Origin: a virus
DNA: 64,000 nucleotides
Direction: 5' to 3' (one strand)
Virus record (IMG/VR): IMGVR_UViG_3300048694_001042
Span: 1 to 64,000 of that record
Part shown: positions 43,136 to 51,823 of the stretch, one piece after another
How the letters are laid out: every line of letters begins with the position of its first letter
Position numbering within the stretch: position 1 is the stretch's first letter
Notes under the pieces: model-generated
The model's database searches: none
Told to the model about the DNA's origin: nothing
The model's input: the letters and a program-made list of their open reading frames with translations, nothing else
Position numbers and translations under genes: made by a program

Positions 43136-43291
43136 GGCATGGTCCAGGAGGTTGTGCTGCTCAATGGAGAAAGCGGAAACGATTGGTAACCTAGGTCCGC
43201 TAGAACCCGTGGCAAGTGAGCGTAAGTCACAGAGGTGAGACACTGTCTTGGAGAAATCCAAAACCCAGGCTGGTACCCTGGGGAGTATGCC
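43136..43291 (+). ncRNA. Structured leader or non-coding RNA, unknown class
   Basis: About 156 nt without a convincing reading frame. GGCAT (43136-43140) can pair with ATGCC (43287-43291), closing the whole fold. Inside are AGGTT/AACCT (43149-43153 with 43188-43192), CAAT/ATTG (43162-43165 with 43182-43185), GTGA/TCAC (43216-43219 with 43227-43230), TTGGA-GAAA-TCCAA (43248-43261), and CCCAGG/CCTGGG (43264-43269 with 43277-43282). CCAGG at 43144-43148 can compete for the same CCTGG, so two folds are possible. No T-tract follows. It may be a riboswitch-like leader of the gene at 43323 or a stable RNA. I do not recognise tRNA, tmRNA, RNase P or a named riboswitch. Confidence 0.6.
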
Positions 43292-43322
43292 TTAAAGAAC
43301 TAAACAGTGAAAGGAATGAAAC

Positions 43323-43631
43323 ATGTCTGTTGAAATTGCGGTTTCTGCGTTGAGTATGCCGCAGTCCCTCGACTCTCTTAAATTGGAAACGCCCTTGACC
43401 ATGCACCGTGTTGTTTTCGAAATCTCGTCAGTTGAAACATGGTACAAGATAATGGCCGAAGCAAGAGTGCAATTCGGCAAGAACTGGCGTGCTCAACCCA
43501 GAGTCAAGCGCAGACTCACCAGCTGGAGGAACACCACTCTAAAGGTTTGGTTTGAAGTGCCAGACTCGACTTTTGCAACCTGGTGTGCAGTTAAATTGGG
43601 TGTTCAAGCTGTGGGAGTAGTCAATAAATAA
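43323..43631 (+). CDS. Protein downstream of the structured RNA
   Basis: A 102-residue protein with a GAAAGGAA ribosome site. The C-terminal half is basic and aromatic-rich (WRAQPRVKRRLTSWRNTTLKVW). It is the only gene between the structured leader and the next late box. Function unknown. Confidence 0.7.
   Translation: MSVEIAVSALSMPQSLDSLKLETPLTMHRVVFEISSVETWYKIMAEARVQFGKNWRAQPRVKRRLTSWRNTTLKVWFEVPDSTFATWCAVKLGVQAVGVVNK
43623..43630 (+). promoter_or_regulatory. Late-type box, leaderless
   Basis: AATAAATA, with the next ATG (43636) 5 nt downstream, exactly at the expected late transcript start. No ribosome site is present. Confidence 0.55.
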
Positions 43632-43635
43632 ATCT

Positions 43636-45072
43636 ATGTTTCTCTCATGGTTAATGATGGGCGTGGCACTGAGTCTCAGTGTTATCGCCGCTTTTTATAG
43701 TATAGCAGGTTTGGCTGCTATTTTTGCCGCGGCGGTGGTTCCTATTGTGGTAATGGGAACAATATTAGAAGTCGCCAAGCTCACTGTCACAGTTTGGTTA
43801 CACGAGTACTGGCCACGGTGCCGATTCCTTATGAAGGCATACCTGGTACCTGCGGTGGCATTGCTTGCTTTTATTACCAGTATGGGTATATTTGGATTTC
43901 TAAGCAAAGCACACAGTGACCAGGGCATGGTGTCAGGTGACGTGCAAGCCAAGATTGCCATTTACGATGAAAAAATTCAAACCGAACGGGAGAACATTGA
44001 TGCAAATCGCAAGGCGCTTAAACAACTTGATGAGGCAGTGGACCAAGTTATGGCACGCTCAACAGATGAAAAAGGGGCCGATAAGGCCGTGGCAATACGG
44101 CGAGCCCAGCAAAAAGATCGCGCTCGTTTACTTGAAGAAATTAGCAAGAGCCAATTGCGGATTACCGCACTCAACGAAGAACGAGCTCCAATTGCGGCGG
44201 AAGTACGAAAAGTGGAGGCCGAAGTGGGCCCTATCAAGTATATCGCCGCCTTGGTGTATGGGGATAACACCGATGCAAACATTTTAGAACGGGCAGTGCG
44301 TTGGGTCATAATTATTCTAGTAATTGTATTTGACCCATTGGCAATTATGATGCTGTTGGCTGCAACCGAAAGCTTCAAGTGGGAGAAAGAGCCGCCTGTG
44401 GCAGAAACTGTAGTTGATGATGACAAGATTCGAGAAACTGCCAAAGAGCAAGAGCCCGAAATACCAGCGGAGCCTGTGCCCGAAGTTGAAAAGTCTTGGC
44501 AAGAAAAGTATCCATATCTCACTAAACCTTTTGTGCATTTCAGTAATACCAAACCGGTAGTCTATTCGGGCAATCCTGCAGAGTTTCAACAACCTTGGCC
44601 GGAAGAGAAAAAACAAGAGTTGGTCAAGGTAATGAAGGATATTTTCCCGTCGGACGATTGGTTAGACGGCGAAGAGCATGGTTCAGATGAAGAAAAGCAA
44701 GCCATAAGAGAATGGAAAGCGGCTAATCCTGAACTCACAGTAAAAGCACAGCGAGAACTGCTGGCACGTGGTGAAATTACCGAACTACCTTGGGCAAGAA
44801 AACCCAATTCAACTTTTGGATTTGTGTTTCCTTGGAGCCCAGAAAAAGGCGACACATTTATCAAAACAGATGTGGTGCCCAATGCAATGTACAAGTTTAA
44901 CGGAACTCAATGGATGGCCGTTGACAAATCTGTGTTAGACAGTTATACTCATGATACTGCATACATTGATTATCTTATCTCCAAAATATCATCAGGTGAA
45001 TATGATCCTGAGCTATTGTCTGAAGACTTGCGTGATCAAGTAGCTGAACGTATCAAACAAACTGACGCATGA
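43636..45072 (+). CDS. Large membrane protein with coiled coil
   Basis: A 478-residue protein. Three membrane segments lie in the first 95 residues, followed by a long charged coiled coil (about 110-200), a fourth membrane segment (about 218-240, WVIIILVIVFDPLAIMMLLA), and a soluble acidic C-terminal half that includes a late GFVFPWSPEKGDTFIKTD segment typical of tail or virion modules. Similar membrane proteins occur in T4-like phages of aquatic bacteria without a known role. The stop overlaps clpX by 4 nt. Confidence 0.75.
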   Translation: MFLSWLMMGVALSLSVIAAFYSIAGLAAIFAAAVVPIVVMGTILEVAKLTVTVWLHEYWPRCRFLMKAYLVPAVALLAFITSMGIFGFLSKAHSDQGMVSGDVQAKIAIYDEKIQTERENIDANRKALKQLDEAVDQVMARSTDEKGADKAVAIRRAQQKDRARLLEEISKSQLRITALNEERAPIAAEVRKVEAEVGPIKYIAALVYGDNTDANILERAVRWVIIILVIVFDPLAIMMLLAATESFKWEKEPPVAETVVDDDKIRETAKEQEPEIPAEPVPEVEKSWQEKYPYLTKPFVHFSNTKPVVYSGNPAEFQQPWPEEKKQELVKVMKDIFPSDDWLDGEEHGSDEEKQAIREWKAANPELTVKAQRELLARGEITELPWARKPNSTFGFVFPWSPEKGDTFIKTDVVPNAMYKFNGTQWMAVDKSVLDSYTHDTAYIDYLISKISSGEYDPELLSEDLRDQVAERIKQTDA

Positions 45073-46304
45073 AAACAACTGAAAATTTAGATAACTGTAG
45101 TTTTTGTGGAAAACACAAAGATCAAGTAGTTAAGCTCATTGTGGGCGCCGAAGTTGCAATTTGCAACGAGTGTGTGGACTTGTGCCAGACTTTGCTAGAA
45201 GATGCACCTGTTGCCAAAGCTGACAAAACGCCCGGTGCGCTTGATCCTAGAGAAATCAAACGTCACCTTGACGAGTATGTGATTGGGCAAGACCAAGCAA
45301 AAATTGTTCTCAGTGTAGCAGTTACCAACCACTACAAACGAATCAACAACAAAGAAAAACAAACCGAAGTCGAAAAAGCCAACATCCTCATGCTTGGTCC
45401 CACAGGATCAGGAAAAACACTGCTGGCCAGAAGCGTGGCCAGATATTTGGATGTGCCGTTTGTTATTGCAGACGCCACCAGTTTGACTGAAGCAGGATAT
45501 GTGGGTGATGATGTTGAGAGTTTGATCAGTCGGCTGTACGCAGCTTCTGGATTCGACGTTGAAAAAACACAGCGTGGTATTGTGTTTGTGGACGAAATTG
45601 ACAAAATCAGCAGAAAAAGCGAAAGCACAAGTATTACCCGAGACGTGTCGGGCGAAGGCGTGCAACAGGCCCTGCTCAAGTTGGTTGAAGGCACCAAGTG
45701 CAGAATTCAACCAACTGGTGGTCGTAAACATCCAGGCGGGGACATGATCGAAATAGATACCACTGACATTCTGTTCATAGCAGGTGGTGCTTTTGTGGGC
45801 CTGGATAACATTGTTAAAAACCGTATCAAAGGCACCAGCATTGGATTCCAAGCTGAAGTCAACCAAGATACTCCTGGCAAATTAGACATGGTCACGCCCG
45901 ACGATTTGGTACGCTTTGGGTTGATTCCTGAGTTTGTGGGCAGATTCCCCAGTTGGGTAGCATTGCAAGAGTTAACGTTGGAAGATCTCATTTCCATTCT
46001 AACTGAAGTTAAAAACTGCTATGTTGATCAGTATCAATGGTTATTTGACCAAGATCAAGTTGCACTGACATTCGAAACTGACGCACTCAAACGCATAGCT
46101 GAAAATACCATCAAAAACAAAACTGGCGCCCGTGGGCTGCACAGTGAACTGGAGCGTGTGTTATTGCCGCACATGTTTAACTTGCCACGCTATCGAGACA
46201 GCGAAATCAACAGCCTTACAATCACTCAAGACCTGGTAAATAATCCTGTAGAACTAAAGGGATTACATGAACAAGTTGCGAGGAAGGTCAGTACTGGTCA
46301 CTGA
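45069..46304 (+). CDS. clpX: ClpX unfoldase
   Basis: A 411-residue full-length ClpX (E. coli 424). The zinc domain uses Cys10, 13, 32 and 35. Walker A GPTGSGKT is at 110-117, Walker B VFVDEID at 173-179, and IGF at 258-260 is the loop that docks into ClpP, so partnership with a ClpP ring (host or the phage copy at 62876) is possible. It unfolds tagged proteins and feeds them to the protease. Its 3' end overlaps the bS21 gene by 38 nt. Confidence 0.96.
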   Translation: MKTTENLDNCSFCGKHKDQVVKLIVGAEVAICNECVDLCQTLLEDAPVAKADKTPGALDPREIKRHLDEYVIGQDQAKIVLSVAVTNHYKRINNKEKQTEVEKANILMLGPTGSGKTLLARSVARYLDVPFVIADATSLTEAGYVGDDVESLISRLYAASGFDVEKTQRGIVFVDEIDKISRKSESTSITRDVSGEGVQQALLKLVEGTKCRIQPTGGRKHPGGDMIEIDTTDILFIAGGAFVGLDNIVKNRIKGTSIGFQAEVNQDTPGKLDMVTPDDLVRFGLIPEFVGRFPSWVALQELTLEDLISILTEVKNCYVDQYQWLFDQDQVALTFETDALKRIAENTIKNKTGARGLHSELERVLLPHMFNLPRYRDSEINSLTITQDLVNNPVELKGLHEQVARKVSTGH

Positions 46305-46491
46305 CGACAACATAGAAAAAGCTCTGCGTAAGTTCAAAAAGAAAATCCAAAACTCGGACATTCTTAACGAGCTACGCAAAAGAGAGCATTACGTTAAACC
46401 TACCACCAAGCGCAAACTCAAACGTAGCGCGGCTAAAAATCGCTGGCGTAAAAAGCTGGACGATCAAGCATTGCCCAAGAAGCTATACTAA
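46267..46491 (+). CDS. rpsU: Ribosomal protein bS21 homologue
   Basis: A 74-residue protein matching bS21: [17 protein letters not shown], then RKREHYVKPTTKRK and a basic end. In bacteria bS21 sits near the anti-Shine-Dalgarno end of 16S rRNA on the 30S subunit and helps initiation. Phage bS21 copies may bias host ribosomes toward phage messages, which fits the many leaderless genes here; that link is inference. Confidence 0.85.
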   Translation: MNKLRGRSVLVTDDNIEKALRKFKKKIQNSDILNELRKREHYVKPTTKRKLKRSAAKNRWRKKLDDQALPKKLY

Positions 46492-46730
46492 TGTACGTGG
46501 AGTTCAAGCTACCCGAATCTATTGCTGGTGCGTCATTATTGTTGCTTCGTCGTAGCATACTTGATTGGTCCGAAAAATACCAAATTCCTTACACTGAAAA
46601 AACCATAAAATACACTTACCGCGTGTGTTTTGATAAAGACGAGTCTTATAGTTTTTTTGCAATGACCTATCCACAGACCCGGCACTTTCTCCAATATCGC
46701 ATTGTGTCTGACCTAAATAATAAAATATAA
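46491..46730 (+). CDS. Small phage protein
   Basis: A 79-residue protein starting at the last base of the bS21 stop. It has a MYVEFKLPESIAG start and a KYTYRVCFDKDESYSFFAMTY strand region. Similar small proteins occur next to chaperone or replication genes in T4-like phages. Function unknown. Confidence 0.7.
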   Translation: MYVEFKLPESIAGASLLLLRRSILDWSEKYQIPYTEKTIKYTYRVCFDKDESYSFFAMTYPQTRHFLQYRIVSDLNNKI

Positions 46731-46742
46731 TTTGATTTCGTG

Positions 46743-46806
46743 TATAATAAATAACAATGTAGCGCCGATGGTCGGGCTACAAAATTAATCTTGCTTTTCG
46801 AAGGAG
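46743..46806 (+). promoter_or_regulatory. dnaK promoter and two-part leader, ROSE-like
   Basis: TATAAT (46743-46748) overlaps an AATAAATA late-type box (46746-46753). A hairpin (GTAGC/GCTAC with a bulged G and CCG-ATGGT-CGG tip) spans 46759-46780, starting at the predicted late transcript start. CTTGCTT (46790-46796) can pair with the AAGGAG ribosome site (46801-46806) around a TTCG loop, leaving one G unpaired, as in ROSE thermometers. Confidence 0.6.
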
Positions 46807-46812
46807 AACACA

Positions 46813-48699
46813 ATGAGCAAAGTAATCGGTATCGATCTGGGTACCACAAATTCATGCGTAGCCGTGGTTGAAAACGGCAATTCCCGAGTAATTGAAAACA
46901 GCGAAGGTGCTAGAACAACTCCTAGTGTTGTTGCTTACACCAGCGACGATGTGCTGGTCGGTGCAAGCGCCAAGCGTCAAGCAATTACCAATCCCAAAAA
47001 CACCATTTACGCAGCCAAGCGATTGATCGGACGCAAGTTCCGCGAAGATGCAGTGCAGAAGGACATCAACTTGATGCCGTATAGCATTGTGGAAAATGAC
47101 AATGGTGATGCTTGGGTTCAAGCTGGCGATCGCCGACTGGCACCTCCACAAATCTCTGCAGAAGTTCTGCGTAAAATGAAAAAGACAGCAGAAGACTATC
47201 TTGGCACAGAAGTCACACAAGCTGTTATCACTGTCCCTGCTTACTTCAACGACAGCCAACGTCAAGCTACCAAAGATGCTGGACGTATCGCTGGACTAGA
47301 AGTATTGCGTATTATCAACGAGCCAACTGCGGCTGCACTAGCATACGGCGTTGACAAAGCCGATAAAAAGGATCGCAAGATTGCTGTGTACGACTTGGGC
47401 GGCGGCACGTTTGACGTAAGCATCATTGAAATCGCCAACATTGACAATGAAAAGCAAATCGAAGTATTGAGCACCAACGGAGACACCTTCCTGGGCGGTG
47501 AAGACTTTGACCAGCGCATCATGGACTTCTTGGTCGACGAATTCAAGCGGGATACTGCTGTGGACTTGACCCGAGACGTACTGGCCTTGCAACGCTTGAA
47601 AGAAGCTGCTGAAAAAGCCAAGATTGAACTGTCAAGCAGCACTGCTACAGACGTCAACTTGCCTTATGTCACTGCTGATGCTAGTGGTCCCAAGCACATG
47701 AACATCAAGCTCACTCGTGCCAAACTAGAGAGTTTGGTGGACGAGTTGATCCAACGCAGTATTGAACCTTGCCGCATTGCAATGAAAGATGCCGGTGTCA
47801 CTGCTGATGAAATTGATGAAGTTATTCTTGTTGGTGGCCAAACTCGCATGCCCCGAGTACAAGAAGCTGTGGAAAAACTGTTTGGCAAAGCACCGCGCCG
47901 GGATGTTAACCCTGACGAAGCAGTGGCTGCAGGCGCTGCTATTCAAGGAAGTGTGTTGGCCGGTGACCGCAAAGACGTGTTGCTGTTGGATGTTACACCG
48001 TTGAGCTTGGGCATTGAAACCATGGGTGGTGTGTTTACTAAAATCATCCAAAAGAACACAACCATTCCTACCAAGGGCACACAAACATTCAGTACTGCTG
48101 AAGACAATCAGCCTGCTGTGACCATCAAGGTTGGACAAGGTGAGCGTGAGCTGTTCAAGTACAACAAAGAACTTGGTTTGTTTAATCTAGACGGTATTGC
48201 TCCTGCACCACGTGGCATGCCGCAAATTGAAGTTACCTTTGACATTGACGCCAATGGCATTATGCATATTTCGGCCAAAGACAAAGGCACCGGCAAAGAA
48301 AACAAAATCACTATCAAGAGTGACTCAGGCTTGAAAGAGGATGAAATTCAACGCATGGTTCGTGAAGCTGAAGACAATGCCGAAGCTGACAAGAAACAAG
48401 TTGAATTGATTCAAGCTCGCAACACCGCAGAAGGTACGTTGCATGGGTTCCGCAAGGACTTTGATGCCTACAAGGATCAGGTCACAGAAGAAGAACGCAA
48501 CCGAGCTGAACAAGCACTTCAAGATCTTGACACTGCTATTGGCGGTGATGACGTTGAGGAAATCAACGCAAAAACAACAGAATTGTACCAAGCTATCGGT
48601 CCTATCACCGGTAAAAAGTACGAAGCCGAGCAAAAGGCCAAAGCGGAATCCGAGAAAAAGGATGATGATGTGGTCGATGCCGAAGTCAAGGCTGCTTGA
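46813..48699 (+). CDS. dnaK: DnaK (Hsp70) chaperone
   Basis: A 628-residue full-length Hsp70 (E. coli 638). The N-terminal ATPase has [13 protein letters not shown] at 5-17, a [11 protein letters not shown] phosphate loop near 194 and a VGGQTRMP loop near 338. The linker [16 protein letters not shown] near 385-400 and the substrate domain are intact, and the acidic C-terminus ends in VVDAEVKAA. No dnaJ or grpE is in the window, so it probably works with host co-chaperones. The leader may respond to temperature. Confidence 0.97.
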   Translation: MSKVIGIDLGTTNSCVAVVENGNSRVIENSEGARTTPSVVAYTSDDVLVGASAKRQAITNPKNTIYAAKRLIGRKFREDAVQKDINLMPYSIVENDNGDAWVQAGDRRLAPPQISAEVLRKMKKTAEDYLGTEVTQAVITVPAYFNDSQRQATKDAGRIAGLEVLRIINEPTAAALAYGVDKADKKDRKIAVYDLGGGTFDVSIIEIANIDNEKQIEVLSTNGDTFLGGEDFDQRIMDFLVDEFKRDTAVDLTRDVLALQRLKEAAEKAKIELSSSTATDVNLPYVTADASGPKHMNIKLTRAKLESLVDELIQRSIEPCRIAMKDAGVTADEIDEVILVGGQTRMPRVQEAVEKLFGKAPRRDVNPDEAVAAGAAIQGSVLAGDRKDVLLLDVTPLSLGIETMGGVFTKIIQKNTTIPTKGTQTFSTAEDNQPAVTIKVGQGERELFKYNKELGLFNLDGIAPAPRGMPQIEVTFDIDANGIMHISAKDKGTGKENKITIKSDSGLKEDEIQRMVREAEDNAEADKKQVELIQARNTAEGTLHGFRKDFDAYKDQVTEEERNRAEQALQDLDTAIGGDDVEEINAKTTELYQAIGPITGKKYEAEQKAKAESEKKDDDVVDAEVKAA

Positions 48700-48709
48700 T
48701 TTCGATAAG

Positions 48710-48769
48710 TAAAAATACAGGTGCCGATGGTCGGGCCCGTATAACAAAGTCAACTTGCTTTATAAGGAG
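48710..48769 (+). promoter_or_regulatory. hsp20 late box and two-part leader, ROSE-like
   Basis: TAAAAATA (48710-48717) is a possible late box. A hairpin at 48717-48740 has the same bulged G and CCG-ATGGT-CGG tip as in dnaK, but a different lower stem. CTTGCTT (48754-48760) and AAGGAG (48764-48769) can pair around a TAT loop. Confidence 0.6.
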
Positions 48770-48776
48770 AAATGAC

Positions 48777-49220
48777 ATGACTAAGACTTTAACACTACGC
48801 ACATTCGATATCCCACAAATGCACAAGTTTGGGATTGGATTCGACAACATGTTTGATGAACTCATGCGTGTTACATCACAACAACAAACCAATTATCCTC
48901 CACACAATGTGATCAAAACAGGTGAAAACACCTTGATCATTGAAGTGGCTGTGGCTGGCTTTGCCGAAGGCGAAATTGACATTCAGGTGGAGAAAAACTT
49001 GTTGACAATTCGTGGCGAGCAGGCACGTGAAACAGATGCCAGTTGGGAATTTTTGCATCGCGGAATTTCCAGCCGTGATTTTAGCCAAGCTTTTACTTTG
49101 GCCGATCACGTGGAAGTAAAAAGCGCCAGCATTACCAACGGCATTTTGAGTGTGTTTTTGGAACGCAAGATTCCAGAAGAAGCCAAGCCAAAGAGTATTG
49201 CTATTACCTACAATAAGTAA
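48777..49220 (+). CDS. hsp20: Small heat shock protein Hsp20
   Basis: A 147-residue alpha-crystallin-domain protein (IbpA-like). The crystallin core runs from about 38 to 130 (NTLIIEVAVAGFAEGEIDIQVE ...), with an A.ITNGILSVFLER strand near its end, and the C-terminal I-x-I motif (SIAI) near 141-144 supports oligomer assembly. It holds unfolding proteins for DnaK, whose gene is 78 nt upstream. The start is fixed by AAGGAG. Confidence 0.93.
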   Translation: MTKTLTLRTFDIPQMHKFGIGFDNMFDELMRVTSQQQTNYPPHNVIKTGENTLIIEVAVAGFAEGEIDIQVEKNLLTIRGEQARETDASWEFLHRGISSRDFSQAFTLADHVEVKSASITNGILSVFLERKIPEEAKPKSIAITYNK

Positions 49221-49258
49221 TATAATGTAAATACAGCAGTGGGAATGGTCCCACTGCT
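49221..49258 (+). promoter_or_regulatory. clpS promoter region and 10-bp hairpin
   Basis: TATAAT (49221-49226) overlaps TGTAAATA (49226-49233). A perfect hairpin follows: AGCAGTGGGA (49235-49244), loop ATGG, TCCCACTGCT (49249-49258). It lacks the CTTGCTT element of the dnaK and hsp20 leaders. Confidence 0.6.
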
Positions 49259-49275
49259 ACAACAAGGATAATAAA

Positions 49276-49590
49276 ATGGCACAGTCAGATACACGTACCA
49301 AAATCAAGCCTAACGAAGCTGTCAAAGAGCCACCGATGTTCAAGGTAGTTTATATCAATGACAATCAGACCAGCATGGAATTTGTGATTTCCAGCTTGGT
49401 TGATTATTTTGATTACCGCATTGAAACTGCTGAACAAATCACCATTGACATTCACGAAACCGGCTCTGCTGTGGTAGCTGTGTTGCCTTATGAAATTGCC
49501 GAGCAAAAAGGCATCGAAGTTACTCTCAATGCACGAGCACAAAGCTATCCGCTACAAATCAAACTTGAACCCGATGGCGTGGGTCAATAA
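49276..49590 (+). CDS. clpS: ClpS N-degron adaptor
   Basis: A 104-residue ClpS (E. coli 106), which binds proteins with N-end-rule residues and hands them to ClpAP. The pocket motif INDNQTSMEFV is at 27-37 (Asn28, Asp29 and Met34 kept; E. coli Asp36 is Asn30 here) and His60 matches E. coli His66. PYEIAEQKG near 71-79 is typical. No clpA is seen, so it would need host ClpA or work with the phage ClpX in an unknown way. Its 3' end overlaps the opposite-strand gene by 7 nt. Confidence 0.92.
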   Translation: MAQSDTRTKIKPNEAVKEPPMFKVVYINDNQTSMEFVISSLVDYFDYRIETAEQITIDIHETGSAVVAVLPYEIAEQKGIEVTLNARAQSYPLQIKLEPDGVGQ

Positions 49591-50378
49591 TCAATTGTAA
49601 TGCGCTTGGGGTGATACACCCAAGTTGACCACGGCGAACCACTGCGACCACGACAGTTATTCACATAACGAATATTGTCGTGCGTCTGGTCTACGCTGCC
49701 ATGGTAGTGACCAAAGCACCAGGTGTGTATTTTCTTTTCAGAATCTGCTGCCAATACATGTTGCATATAACGATTGCCCATGGTATTGAATTTCAACGAT
49801 CCCACTAGATTGACGTCGTGGTTGATCAGCACAGGGTTGGGCACAGTGTGAGTGGCAACCACAATCTTTTTAACGTCAATATGTGTTTGCAAGCGTTTGA
49901 TTGAACCGATCATGTAGCTGGCATCGTTTGTACTCATCTTACGTATGTTTTCTATTTCGTTTAGGCCATAGAATTCTTTTTCTGCGTACCATTGGGCAGA
50001 TTGATCGGGGTCTGTAACACCATCAAAGTCAAACCCCCACCAGCCGTTGGTTCCAATAATGGCCACACCGTCTACCACTACCACATTGTCTTGTAGATAA
50101 ACAACATTGTGTACCGCAGTAACACGATCCACCAAGTCACGATAGCTGTGTCCTAGATCTTGCATGTGGTTGGAGTGTTCGTCGTTGCCGTCGATATAAA
50201 ACACAGCTTGATAGCATTTGCCCAAGTGTGTGAGTGCTTCGATCAGCCGGTCTCGGTCCTTGGCAACGTCTCCTACTACCAAACAGTGGGCGCTGGTGCT
50301 GCGGTCAGTCCAGTCAAACGTTTCTTGCCAAGTATCTATGTGTAAATCAGAAATTAAATCAAAAGTAAATTGCATCAT
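49584..50378 (-). CDS. Calcineurin-like metallophosphoesterase
   Basis: A 264-residue metal-dependent phosphoesterase on the minus strand. The five motifs are visible in order: SDLHID (10-15), GDVAKDRD (near 36), GNDEH (near 64), THTVPN (near 175) and GHYHG (near 222). A CTAAATAT late-like box lies just upstream of the two possible ATGs (50378, 50375). Substrate unknown; host DNA, RNA or nucleotides are candidates. Confidence 0.9.
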   Translation of the reverse strand: MMQFTFDLISDLHIDTWQETFDWTDRSTSAHCLVVGDVAKDRDRLIEALTHLGKCYQAVFYIDGNDEHSNHMQDLGHSYRDLVDRVTAVHNVVYLQDNVVVVDGVAIIGTNGWWGFDFDGVTDPDQSAQWYAEKEFYGLNEIENIRKMSTNDASYMIGSIKRLQTHIDVKKIVVATHTVPNPVLINHDVNLVGSLKFNTMGNRYMQHVLAADSEKKIHTWCFGHYHGSVDQTHDNIRYVNNCRGRSGSPWSTWVYHPKRITIDY

Positions 50379-50401
50379 ACATATTTAGAAGGATTTTTAT
50401 C

Positions 50402-50767
50402 ATGCATATAATTTTTGGCGATGCCATAAAACACATACCCAATAGTTATACAGTATTGGAGTTAGATACCATACGTATAGAACCTGACAACCAAGAATTC
50501 AAGACCTACTGTGTGATTGAAAAAATTCCTTTGGCTGAGTTTCCTGTTGCAGAAATAAATCAAAAAGTTCATGCAGATTTGATACAACACTACAAGCAGC
50601 AGGACTGGCAATTTTGCGAAGATGCAATCTCTGTACTGTACGGAAAATGGGACGGAGAAATAGATAGTTTTTATGACGACTTGAGCCGACGAATCAACGA
50701 GTATAAAAACGTCAAGTTAGAACCCAGCTGGGATGGCACACTGGTGCGTTCTATAAATACTCAATGA
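50402..50767 (+). CDS. Hypothetical phage protein
   Basis: A 121-residue acidic protein (MHIIFGDAIKHIPNSYTVLELD...) with an AAGGA site. The first 50 residues are beta-rich, then helices. The stop overlaps the desaturase start by 4 nt, so the two are coupled. Function unknown. Confidence 0.75.
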   Translation: MHIIFGDAIKHIPNSYTVLELDTIRIEPDNQEFKTYCVIEKIPLAEFPVAEINQKVHADLIQHYKQQDWQFCEDAISVLYGKWDGEIDSFYDDLSRRINEYKNVKLEPSWDGTLVRSINTQ

Positions 50768-51474
50768 CAGAATTAATTGCAACCCTAGTAATGACGCACA
50801 TTACCATTGCTTGTGTTACCTTGTATTTGCATCGTAGCCAAGCTCATCGCAGCGTGACCTTTCACCCAGCGATAGCACATTTCATGCGTTTTTGGTTGTG
50901 GCTCACAACAGGCATGGTTACCAAACAGTGGGTGGCCATACATCGCAAACACCATAGATACAGTGATCGATCAGGCGACCCGCACAGTCCATTGGTGTAT
51001 GGTATCCGCAGAGTTTTCTTTCAAGGAGCAGGTTTATATCATGAAGCAAGCAAAGATCGTGTTATGGTTGACGCATACGGTGCTGGTACTCCTGCTGATT
51101 GGATGGAGCGCAACGTATACAGTGCTCACTCCAGACTTGGCATTGGCCTTCTCTTTTTGTTCAACGTTGCCGTTTTCGGTTGGGTCGGCGCCTTAATATG
51201 GTTGGTACAAATGGCGTGGATTCCGTTTTGGGCAGCGGGAGTGATTAACGGCCTAGCACATTGGTGGGGATATAGAAATGGTGAAACTAGAGACAACAGT
51301 AGAAATATTAGTCCCATTGGTATTATCATCGGTGGTGAATGCTTACATAATAATCACCATCTTGACCCTGCTAGTGCCAAACTGAGCCGACGTTGGTTTG
51401 AGTTTGATATTGGTTGGATGTATATTGTTATTTTGCGTTCAGCGGGGTTGGCAAAGGTTACCCAGGCAAAGTAA
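50764..51474 (+). CDS. Fatty acid desaturase
   Basis: A 236-residue membrane di-iron desaturase of the acyl-CoA/delta-9 type. The three histidine boxes are intact: HRSQAH at 23-28, HRKHH at 60-64, and HNNHH at 195-199. Hydrophobic segments near 1-20, 35-55 and 125-160 fit the membrane topology. It introduces a double bond into acyl chains, raising membrane fluidity. In a phage it is likely an auxiliary metabolic gene that adjusts host membranes, perhaps for cold or for envelope changes in infection. Confidence 0.92.
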   Translation: MTELIATLVMTHITIACVTLYLHRSQAHRSVTFHPAIAHFMRFWLWLTTGMVTKQWVAIHRKHHRYSDRSGDPHSPLVYGIRRVFFQGAGLYHEASKDRVMVDAYGAGTPADWMERNVYSAHSRLGIGLLFLFNVAVFGWVGALIWLVQMAWIPFWAAGVINGLAHWWGYRNGETRDNSRNISPIGIIIGGECLHNNHHLDPASAKLSRRWFEFDIGWMYIVILRSAGLAKVTQAK

Positions 51475-51654
51475 CTTGAACTGTTCCATTTGATCCTGCG
51501 CTTCTACCACAGCACCCATCCAGAACCATTGATCCAGCATGGATTCCACAAACAGGTCCATGTACCAGTTAAACAATGGGCTGTTGAGCCAGGGCTCTGA
51601 TTGTTGGACCAGCAGGCGGTTCCACGCCTGCCCTAGTTGATAAAACTCATACAT
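51439..51654 (-). CDS. Small phage protein, minus strand
   Basis: A 71-residue Trp/Leu/Gln-rich protein (MYEFYQLGQAWNRLLVQQ...) convergent with the desaturase (36-nt overlap). Its ATG overlaps the stop of the upstream minus-strand gene (TGATG), so it is coupled to it. Function unknown. Confidence 0.6.
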   Translation of the reverse strand: MYEFYQLGQAWNRLLVQQSEPWLNSPLFNWYMDLFVESMLDQWFWMGAVVEAQDQMEQFKLLCLGNLCQPR

Positions 51655-51740
51655 CAGCTTGATTTAGTAGGGGTAATAGGTGCGGGCTTGTTGCCATTGA
51701 ATGGCGGGTTTTTGGGTGGATTATGTTTGAACCAACTCAT
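51654..51740 (-). CDS. 28-residue Pro/Asn-rich peptide, leaderless
   Basis: A tiny gene starting MSWFKHNPPKNPPFNG. A perfect TATAAATA late box (minus strand) ends 5 nt before its ATG, so the ATG should be at the transcript start. The stop overlaps the next start (TGATG). This geometry is the main evidence that it is real. Confidence 0.55.
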   Translation of the reverse strand: MSWFKHNPPKNPPFNGNKPAPITPTKSS

Positions 51741-51745
51741 GCTGG

Positions 51746-51753
51746 TATTTATA
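51746..51753 (-). promoter_or_regulatory. Perfect late promoter box, minus strand
   Basis: TATAAATA on the minus strand, exact T4 late consensus, 5 nt before the ATG at 51740. Confidence 0.7.
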
Positions 51754-51823
51754 TGTGACGTTGTGATTTTTTCAGGCCAGTGTAAAATAGCGATAAATTA
51801 TTCTATTACATTAAGGAACATTC

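Noticed and set aside
43136-43291. tRNA, tmRNA, RNase P RNA or a known riboswitch at the structured RNA
   Set aside because: No T-loop or acceptor stem, no tmRNA ends, and no GAGGAAAGUCC-type RNase P core could be seen by eye; left as unknown class.
46700-46760. Sigma32-type heat shock promoter for dnaK
   Set aside because: No CTTGAAA or CCCCAT-type boxes; the region fits a -10/late box instead.
46852-48753. Several minus-strand open frames opposite dnaK
   Set aside because: Typical antisense shadows of a conserved coding gene; no promoters or ribosome sites.
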